Both the position numbers and the translations under genes were made by a program. A model generated the notes under the pieces. That model searched no databases. It was not told the origin of the DNA and saw nothing but the letters and a program-made list of their open reading frames with translations. A stretch of 53,623 nt of DNA from Shewanella algicola (GTDB lineage Bacteria > Pseudomonadota > Gammaproteobacteria > Enterobacterales > Shewanellaceae), in the NCBI RefSeq assembly GCF_014648035.1, contig NZ_BMQI01000032.1, positions 1 through 53,623 of the forward strand. Reading direction: 5' to 3'. Positions 47,647 through 53,623 of the stretch are shown here, piece by piece (position 1 is the first letter of the stretch; each line of letters starts with the position of its first letter).

Positions 47647-49800
47647 TTAACCACGGCGCCATGTGTGGTATTTCTCTAACCAACGCAGCACGGTTGCTGG
47701 TGCGTGATTACGTTTCCATTCGCCCGCAGCGTACTTGTTGCCTTCGGCCCACGTTGGGTAACTGTGGATGGTGCCTAAAATCTTATTCAGCCCTAGGCCG
47801 TGTTTCATCGCTAATACAAACTCAGCAATTAAGTCGCCAGCATGTTCTGACACGACAGTAACGCCTAGGATTTTGTCTTTGCCTTTTGGGGTGATGACTT
47901 TAATAAAACCGTCGGTGGCACTGTCGGTAATGGCGCGGTCAAGCTCGGCAAAATCAAAGCGCGTGACTTCATAGTCAATACCTTGTTGCTGTGCTTCGTA
48001 TTCATTTATCCCTACACGCGCCACTTCTGGATCGATAAAGGTGGTCCATGGTATCACGCGGTAATCGACTTTAAACTTTTTCAAATGACCAAACAGTGCG
48101 TTGACTGCTGCGTACCAACCTTGATGCGCGGCCACATGAGTAAATTGATATGGGCCAACAATGTCGCCTGCGGCATAAATATTAGGGTATAGCGTTTCTA
48201 AATATTCATTGGTTTGAATGGTGCGATTGGTTTCAATGCCGAGTTCTTCTAAACCGTAACCGCTTAGACGTGCACTGCGACCGACAGCACATAATAACTG
48301 GTCGTATTCAATAGCTTGCTCCTGGTCTTGATGCTTAACGATAAGGTATTTTTTACCTTCGCGCAGTTCACAGCGCAGGGCCTGGTGCGAGGTTAAAATG
48401 TTAACGCCACTGTTACGTAATGCCTGGGTAGCAAACTCAGACACTTCAAGATCTTCTTTAATCATGATGCGCTCAGCCATTTCAACTTGAGTGACTTGTG
48501 AGCCTAAACGGGCAAAGCTTTGTGCAAGCTCAGAGCCAATTGGACCGCCGCCAAGTACCACTAATTTTTGTGGTGCAGCATCAAGTTTGGCAAACTCGTC
48601 CCATAAGGTGTCGCTGGTAACGTAACCGACTTCTTCAATACCCGGTAATGGCGGCACAAATGGGCGGGCACCGGTTGCAATTACAATGCTGCGCGCGGTT
48701 AGGCGAGTGGTGTTGCCGTCTGGGTAGGTAATTTCTACTGTCCATGGGTCAATTAACTTGCCGTAGCCTTTGACCACATCCACCCCTAAATTGGTGTAAC
48801 GCTCAACACTGTCGTGCGGGGCAATATCGGCAACCACTTGATGTACACGTGCCATGACTTTTTTAAATGAAAACTCAGGAGTGCTGTCTTCTAAGCCGTA
48901 ATGATGGGCATTACGTATTTGCTCGGCTATTTTGGCACTTTTAATAATCGCTTTGCTGGGCACGCAGCCATAGTTTAAGCAGTCGCCGCCCATTTCACCG
49001 GCTTCAATTAAGGTCACCTTGGCTTTTACTGCAGCGGCAATATAACTGGTCACAAGACCACCCGCGCCAGCGCCAATCACAATCATATTGCGGTCAAATT
49101 TAGCGGGTTTAGTCCAGTTGCTGTATACGCGACGTTTTTTAATCATATTGACAATGGCCTTAGCGATAAGCGGGAATAAGCCTAATAGTGCAAATGACAC
49201 AATTAGGTTGAACGATAAAATGTTAGATAAGCTGTCGATTTGCGCTAATTGAGTCCCGGCATTGACGTACACAAAGGTGCCTAAAAACATACCGACTTGG
49301 CTTACCCAGTAGAAAGTCCAGGATTTAAATGCGGTAACGCCCATTAACATGTTAATTAAAAAGAACGGGAAAATAGGCACTAAACGTAGAGTGAATAGGT
49401 AAAAGCCGCCTTCTTTTTCAATACCGGCATCAATGGCTGCTAAACGCTCTGGAAAACGTTGTTTAATCGAGTCACGTAATAAATAACGCGACACTAAAAA
49501 GGCCAGTGTAGCCCCAATGCTCGAGGCAAATGAGGCTATTATTAAGCCTTCGACTATGCCAAATAACGCACCAGATGCGAGGGTTAATATCGCCGCACCA
49601 GGTAAGGACAATGCCGTGACAGCCACATACAGTGCAAAGAAGCCGCCGATGACTAATAATGGTGATTCTTGACGTAGCTGACTAAATTGCGCCATTGAGC
49701 CTTTTAGGCCATCAAGCGTGAGTAGTTGGTTCAAATCATAGTGGAAAAATAACCCCACCAGCGTTGCTGCAATAATAAGTAATACGATTTTTTTTAACAT
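47647..49800 (-). CDS. TVP38/DedA-like membrane domain fused to pyridine nucleotide-disulfide oxidoreductase
   Basis: A 717-residue two-part protein. Residues 1-220 form a TVP38/TMEM64 (SNARE-associated) membrane domain with about six helices, including GAAILTLASGALFG and the FPFFLINMLMG loop. Residues 236-717 form a flavoprotein reductase of the mercuric reductase/dihydrolipoamide dehydrogenase type: FAD site VIGAGAGGL, redox pair C274 and C279 in GGDCLNYGCVPSK, NAD site VLGGGPIGSELAQ, AAGDI and the C-terminal HSYPTWAE dimer motif. No HMA domain or vicinal C-terminal Cys as in MerA, so mercury is unlikely. Eleven bases after the TonB receptor gene. Confidence 0.88.
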   Translation of the reverse strand: MLKKIVLLIIAATLVGLFFHYDLNQLLTLDGLKGSMAQFSQLRQESPLLVIGGFFALYVAVTALSLPGAAILTLASGALFGIVEGLIIASFASSIGATLAFLVSRYLLRDSIKQRFPERLAAIDAGIEKEGGFYLFTLRLVPIFPFFLINMLMGVTAFKSWTFYWVSQVGMFLGTFVYVNAGTQLAQIDSLSNILSFNLIVSFALLGLFPLIAKAIVNMIKKRRVYSNWTKPAKFDRNMIVIGAGAGGLVTSYIAAAVKAKVTLIEAGEMGGDCLNYGCVPSKAIIKSAKIAEQIRNAHHYGLEDSTPEFSFKKVMARVHQVVADIAPHDSVERYTNLGVDVVKGYGKLIDPWTVEITYPDGNTTRLTARSIVIATGARPFVPPLPGIEEVGYVTSDTLWDEFAKLDAAPQKLVVLGGGPIGSELAQSFARLGSQVTQVEMAERIMIKEDLEVSEFATQALRNSGVNILTSHQALRCELREGKKYLIVKHQDQEQAIEYDQLLCAVGRSARLSGYGLEELGIETNRTIQTNEYLETLYPNIYAAGDIVGPYQFTHVAAHQGWYAAVNALFGHLKKFKVDYRVIPWTTFIDPEVARVGINEYEAQQQGIDYEVTRFDFAELDRAITDSATDGFIKVITPKGKDKILGVTVVSEHAGDLIAEFVLAMKHGLGLNKILGTIHSYPTWAEGNKYAAGEWKRNHAPATVLRWLEKYHTWRRG

Positions 49801-49811
49801 GTTTTATAGCC

Positions 49812-52172
49812 TTAAAATGAATGCTGCAATGTCAGGGTGGCATTAATAGGTAACTCTGGGTAAACCAGGGTAGAACCGAAATAACCGCCTTCAAAGACTG
49901 GGCGCCAATTTTTTTGGTTTGTGACGTTATTAACGTCAAGTCTTACACTGGTTTGTTCGCTAAAGTCATAGCGAGTATTGATATTGAGCGTGTATTGATC
50001 GCGAATATACACAGTCGCCAAATAGTCCAATGGATAACTCTTGGTATATAGACCGGAGAAACCGGCTTTCCATTTCTCAGTAATCGACATTCCGCCATTA
50101 ATTGTGAACGTTTGTTCAGGCAAACCTTGTACACGGCTATTTGATGGCGCAAATGACGCAAAGTTTGGCGCGCCTATTCCAGTACCTGCAATGATATCTG
50201 GGCGTGAATTATCAAACGCATCGGCCACTTGAACCGTATCCTGGCTGCTGGCTGAATTATCATAGCGTGCATCTAAATAACTGTAGCCCGCACTAAACCA
50301 ATATGGGTCGGCGTCATAAAAGGCTTGCGCCTCTAATCCTTTAGTACGAATACCTGTGTTGCTGCCATCACGATTTCGCAAACTGCGTTTTTGATCAAAC
50401 ACTGCCGCATCGACATACCAGGCGCTATCGCTTGGCGAATATTTAATGCCCACTTCAGTTAAGGTGTTTTCGGTGGCAAAGTTTTGGCTGCTAATTTGGT
50501 TATTGGCGCCTAACGTGGTGCCTCCCGCCATACTGTTTGACGTTGACTCATTATAACTGGCGCTAGCATAGGTAGTGATAAAGTCGCTGAGCTGATAACT
50601 AATACTGATCTGCCCCGATTCGAGCATTTCATTAATTGAATCACTGGCGGCGATTTGCCCTTGTGGCGCTAAAGCATCGCGAGCTTCAACATCATAAAAG
50701 TCAGCTCGATAGCCTATGCTGGTCGACAGTTTGTCGGTCCATTGGCTGTTGTGCTGAAGCGCTAGGCCGGTTTGCCAGCTGGTTGAGTCTGTGGTGTCAG
50801 ATAATGAATAGTCGCCGCTGCCATTTCCATCAATGTCGTATTGTGCCCCAGGAGATACAAACACCCCTGGGCGCAACTCAACCAGCCTTGCTTGTTGTTC
50901 TGCAGTAAGTGGAATTCGGCGGTTTTCAATAGGGCCTGTTAAATCGATGGGTAAATCGGCTTCGGTGGTAAATTGGCTATAACCCAATACCTTGTTGTAG
51001 CGGATATCGGCAGCGACAATGGTGCTTTGGTCGTTGTTCCATTGATAGGCTAGCTCAACTCGGTTTTGTGCAGTGTCAGCGCCATCGATGATTTCAACAA
51101 AACTGTTTTGGGCAATTTCTTCACGTTCTAAGTGCTGATAGTAAGTGATATTTTTAAAAGTGGCTTTATCGCTTAATTCACGCACATAGGTACTGTGAAC
51201 AATAAACGTTTGAGCGTTGTTGATGTTGTCTGGATCGGTCAGTACCTGGCTGCGATCTATTTTTACTAACCCGGTTGGCGACACAATGGCATTGGCGCCT
51301 GGTACGGAGCTGCCATTAGGTTGAACGCCTTGACCGGTAACATATAAGCCATCATCAATTAATGCTTGGGTCGGGCGGTTAATCCCGGCGTTGTCGGTAA
51401 AGTCGACATCATAATATTCGACATTGATGTCCCAGGTGCTGACATTGTCTGGCAACAGGCGAAATGCCACAAAAATACTGTCGCTTTGAAAACCAGAGTA
51501 ATCATAGTAGCTGCCGTTATCGATGTGCTCGACACTTAAACGCACACCACTTTGGTCTGCAACAATATCGGTGGCAACATTTAATTGAGCACGGTAATGA
51601 TCCCAACTGCCAGCTGAGGCGGTAAGTTCGGCAAACCTGTCATTAGTGGGTGCCACTTTAGAGTGCACATTAACAAAACCACCATTGCGTTGGCTGGTGC
51701 CTAACAACACCGGTGGCGCACCTTTTACTACATCAATTTGTTCTATGGCGTTAAACGACATTGGGATCCCAAAGCCATTATTACCCGCCTGGCGTCGCAC
51801 ACCATCTTGATATAACTCACCTAACTGACCGCGAATGGTCGGCAAGCTTGAGGCGCCAAAACCGCTGGCCGAGTAGCTATTGGGGCTGACTTTTTGAATA
51901 TCTGATAAGTCGATAATATTAAGCTGTTCAATCATTTCGCTGGTAATAGGAGTGACCGAGCGGGCAATATCTTTAAGCGCAATACCATCACCAAAAGGGC
52001 CATCGACAGTGCTGTTTTTAGGTGACAAGCCTTTGTCGTTAATGACTTTGCCTGACACATGGATGACTTCAATCGCTGAAGTATCATCTGCGGCAATAGT
52101 TAACGAAGAGAATAAGGCTAAGCCAACAGCCACTGCTGTCATGGAACGGTTTGGATAACGATAAATAGACAT
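49812..52172 (-). CDS. TonB-dependent outer membrane receptor
   Basis: Outer membrane gated uptake channel, about 786 residues. Signal peptide (MTAVAVGLALFSSLTIAAD), a TonB box-like IEVIHVSG near the mature N-terminus, a plug domain (PTIRGQ...QIDVVKGAPPVLLG, VNVHSKV), and a 22-strand beta barrel ending in the usual aromatic residue (LTLQHSF). Start at MSIYRY gives the proper signal; eight residues upstream is possible. First gene of the run containing the fusion reductase and ynj genes. Ligand unknown; no Fur box recognised. Confidence 0.92.
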   Translation of the reverse strand: MSIYRYPNRSMTAVAVGLALFSSLTIAADDTSAIEVIHVSGKVINDKGLSPKNSTVDGPFGDGIALKDIARSVTPITSEMIEQLNIIDLSDIQKVSPNSYSASGFGASSLPTIRGQLGELYQDGVRRQAGNNGFGIPMSFNAIEQIDVVKGAPPVLLGTSQRNGGFVNVHSKVAPTNDRFAELTASAGSWDHYRAQLNVATDIVADQSGVRLSVEHIDNGSYYDYSGFQSDSIFVAFRLLPDNVSTWDINVEYYDVDFTDNAGINRPTQALIDDGLYVTGQGVQPNGSSVPGANAIVSPTGLVKIDRSQVLTDPDNINNAQTFIVHSTYVRELSDKATFKNITYYQHLEREEIAQNSFVEIIDGADTAQNRVELAYQWNNDQSTIVAADIRYNKVLGYSQFTTEADLPIDLTGPIENRRIPLTAEQQARLVELRPGVFVSPGAQYDIDGNGSGDYSLSDTTDSTSWQTGLALQHNSQWTDKLSTSIGYRADFYDVEARDALAPQGQIAASDSINEMLESGQISISYQLSDFITTYASASYNESTSNSMAGGTTLGANNQISSQNFATENTLTEVGIKYSPSDSAWYVDAAVFDQKRSLRNRDGSNTGIRTKGLEAQAFYDADPYWFSAGYSYLDARYDNSASSQDTVQVADAFDNSRPDIIAGTGIGAPNFASFAPSNSRVQGLPEQTFTINGGMSITEKWKAGFSGLYTKSYPLDYLATVYIRDQYTLNINTRYDFSEQTSVRLDVNNVTNQKNWRPVFEGGYFGSTLVYPELPINATLTLQHSF

Positions 52173-52237
52173 AATATTTTCTGCTGTGATGAACATGGCC
52201 TAAAAGACCTAATGATTAACGAATTTATTACAACAAT

Positions 52238-52278
52238 CTTATGCCAAATTTTGTTTATTTAGAACTTAATAGCATAAG
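52238..52278. promoter_or_regulatory. Inverted repeat in the TonB receptor / DoxX divergent region
   Basis: CTTATGC and GCATAAG are separated by 27 bases in the 233-base gap between divergent genes. It may be an operator for a regulator of either side, but the spacing is wide and no known consensus matches. Confidence 0.3.
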
Positions 52279-52405
52279 TGATTGTGCAATATCATCTGAG
52301 TTTATTCGGTCCATTGGGGGCTGGTTAACTTTTGTCGTTAACACCAGTTTAGCCTATTAAAAGCTCAGCAGAATGAGTTTTATTTATATTTTTTAAGGAA
52401 TTAAG

Positions 52406-52819
52406 ATGCAAACAACACTTACTAGCAATGTTCAAAGTAAATTGCAATGGTCGTTATTGTCTTTACGCTTAGGCGTATTTTTAGTGATGCTCGTGTGGAC
52501 ATTGGATAAGTTTGTCAATCCTGGCCATAGCATGAAAATTTTTGAAAAGTTTTACGGAATAGGCGGGGTGAGTGAAGTCGCAGCGTACATTATGGGTGGT
52601 TTGCAATTGTTACTGGTGATTGCCTTTGTACTTGGGATTAAAAAACGTATCACATACGGAGTGATATTCTTAATGCATGGCGCGTCAACCTTATCGGCCT
52701 TTAATCAATATTTTGATGCATTTAATAACTTATTATTCTTTGCTGCATGGCCGATGTGGGCCGCGTGTTTTGCCTTGTACATGTTAAGAGATGAAGATAC
52801 TAAATTTACGGTAAAATAA
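52406..52819 (+). CDS. DoxX-like small membrane protein
   Basis: A 137-residue protein with four helices, and a DoxX-like layout (SLRLGVFLVMLVWTLDKFVNPG, then a GGVSEVAAYIMGGLQLLLVIAFVLG helix pair). AAGGAATTAAG precedes the ATG. Divergent from the TonB receptor. Function not known; the family includes quinone-linked thiosulfate oxidation proteins, but this member lacks anything that shows such a role. Confidence 0.75.
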   Translation: MQTTLTSNVQSKLQWSLLSLRLGVFLVMLVWTLDKFVNPGHSMKIFEKFYGIGGVSEVAAYIMGGLQLLLVIAFVLGIKKRITYGVIFLMHGASTLSAFNQYFDAFNNLLFFAAWPMWAACFALYMLRDEDTKFTVK

Positions 52820-52838
52820 CGATGTAACTATTCGTATT

Positions 52839-52870
52839 TCAGGCCAGCATTTGCTGCCTGATTTGTTTTA
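52839..52870 (+). terminator. Terminator after the DoxX-like gene
   Basis: TCAGG-CCAGCA pairs with TGCTG-CCTGA with one bulged C, followed by TTTGTTTT; 19 bases past the stop. Confidence 0.7.
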
Positions 52871-53099
52871 GGGTTATTTATCCCTCTGTCGGTGAGCGCG
52901 TTATTCTATTAAGATTGTTTACATCGCGTCATATTCCAATTGCTTTTGGCTAAAAGAGCCAAAATTCTTTTTCACAAAGACTGGCAGGCTCTAGGTACAA
53001 CAATACGACATCTGTTATCTTTATGTTAATGATGATATTTTGGATCAATAAGTTGATGAAACAGAGCTCTATCACGTCCACTTACAGGGTGAAAGTTCT

Positions 53100-53573
53100 A
53101 TGATAAAAACACCAGTGAGCGAGTTGCTTGACGATTTGCGCTTAATTGATATTGGCATGGAGTTGTTTGTTGAGATCCATTTTGCCAATGGTAAAAAAGT
53201 GCAATCTCGCTCGAGTTTGATTGGTTATCAAATCAATCGATTTCTTTTGATTGAATACCCCACCAAAGATTTTTCTGAAGCCTATCAGCATATGTTAGCC
53301 AATGCTGAGATTGTGGTGAGAGCGATGACTAACAGCGGCTTTAAAGACATTATTGCCTTTAAGACCTCGATTTTGTCGATGGTCAATCTTCCTGTTCGAA
53401 TGCTGTGTTTGAGTGTGCCAAAATCTATCACTAAGAAAAAAGTCAGAGAACAGTTGCGAGTCGAAATTGAGCAAGATGTGTTTATTATGCATGACGATAA
53501 TAAAGTCAACGCTAAAATGCTCGACTTTTCATTGACTGGCTGTTTTGTCACGCTGGCGCCTAAATCAACCTGA
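53100..53573 (+). CDS. PilZ domain protein, apparently truncated
   Basis: A c-di-GMP receptor family protein, 157 residues. Residues 1-105 form a YcgR-like N-terminal domain (GMELFVEIHFANGKKVQSRSSLIGY). A PilZ domain starts with REQLR (R116, R120: RxxxR) and reaches the second motif DFSLTG (142-147), but a stop follows ten residues later, well short of the remaining strands and helix of a normal PilZ barrel. After the TGA the same frame runs only 11 more codons. GGGTGAAAG gives a good ribosome site. Either a pseudogene, a sequencing error, or a gene whose end is altered; the window ends 50 bases later. Confidence 0.7.
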   Translation: MIKTPVSELLDDLRLIDIGMELFVEIHFANGKKVQSRSSLIGYQINRFLLIEYPTKDFSEAYQHMLANAEIVVRAMTNSGFKDIIAFKTSILSMVNLPVRMLCLSVPKSITKKKVREQLRVEIEQDVFIMHDDNKVNAKMLDFSLTGCFVTLAPKST

Positions 53574-53623
53574 GCTTCGGATAAGAAATTAGCTCCCCAA
53601 AGGAACTAAATGCTCGTTCCTTG

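Noticed and set aside
47647..49800. Mercuric reductase as the product name
   Set aside because: No N-terminal HMA domain, no C-terminal paired cysteines and no mer genes nearby; the similarity is to the whole reductase family.
52173..52405. TPP or cobalamin riboswitch before the TonB receptor
   Set aside because: No thi-box or B12-box conserved sequences could be found.
53285..53551. Minus-strand ORF opposite the PilZ gene
   Set aside because: Antisense shadow; the plus-strand frame has clear YcgR/PilZ motifs and a ribosome site.

Overview
The window looks like a chromosome segment of a Shewanella-type gammaproteobacterium. The evidence is the housekeeping block rpsU-yqeY-dnaG-rpoD, tsaD, plsY, folB-folK-uppP, cca, exeAB, hemL, pyrB, erpA, anmK, mepM and tyrS, the strong protein similarity to that group, and the moderately AT-rich DNA. 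No 16S rRNA gene or other decisive marker is present, so the genus is an inference.

Region 1 (1-6045) is accessory DNA that abuts the 3' end of a tRNA-Ile(CAU) gene, the usual place for an integrated island. It carries a P2 gpA-like HUH replication endonuclease with an in-frame array of six 54-bp repeats. Next to it is a complete retron: an msr-msd non-coding RNA with a perfect 31-bp msd stem, a retron reverse transcriptase, a PtuA-like ATPase and a PtuB-like HNH protein. The three proteins have overlapping reading frames. This is a type I (Ec78/Septu-like) anti-phage retron by architecture. No integrase is visible, so the left edge lies outside the window.

Region 2 (6046-24403) is core. It holds the tRNA with its own promoter and terminator, a two-part FAD/iron-sulfur D-lactate dehydrogenase-like enzyme behind a roughly 950-bp non-coding leader, the macromolecular-synthesis operon (rpsU, yqeY, dnaG, rpoD, minus strand), tsaD, plsY, a folate/undecaprenyl phosphate run (folB, folK, uppP), a divergent rlmA whose SAM motif has degenerated, a Lpp-type lipoprotein, cca and the exeA-exeB secretin-assembly pair.

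Region 3 (24404-41340) is core with small conserved genes: nhaD, hemL-pyrB, a CBS-domain ClC protein, a coiled-coil membrane protein followed by erpA, a murein remodelling and recycling pair (mepM-anmK), tyrS, a DUF2721/TRIC/NTF2-like gene run, cbiB-like, mtnN and a soluble CZB chemoreceptor.

Region 4 (41486-52172) is a run of eight minus-strand genes: TonB-dependent receptor, TVP38-flavoprotein disulfide reductase fusion, DUF547 protein, YnjB, YnjC, YnjD, YnjF (CDP-alcohol phosphatidyltransferase) and a fatty acid hydroxylase-family protein. Gene spacing suggests coordinated expression. The set links outer-membrane uptake, an ABC importer and membrane-lipid chemistry; its substrate is unknown. 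It is the best candidate for an undescribed system after the retron. The window ends with a DoxX-like membrane protein and a PilZ protein that appears cut short.
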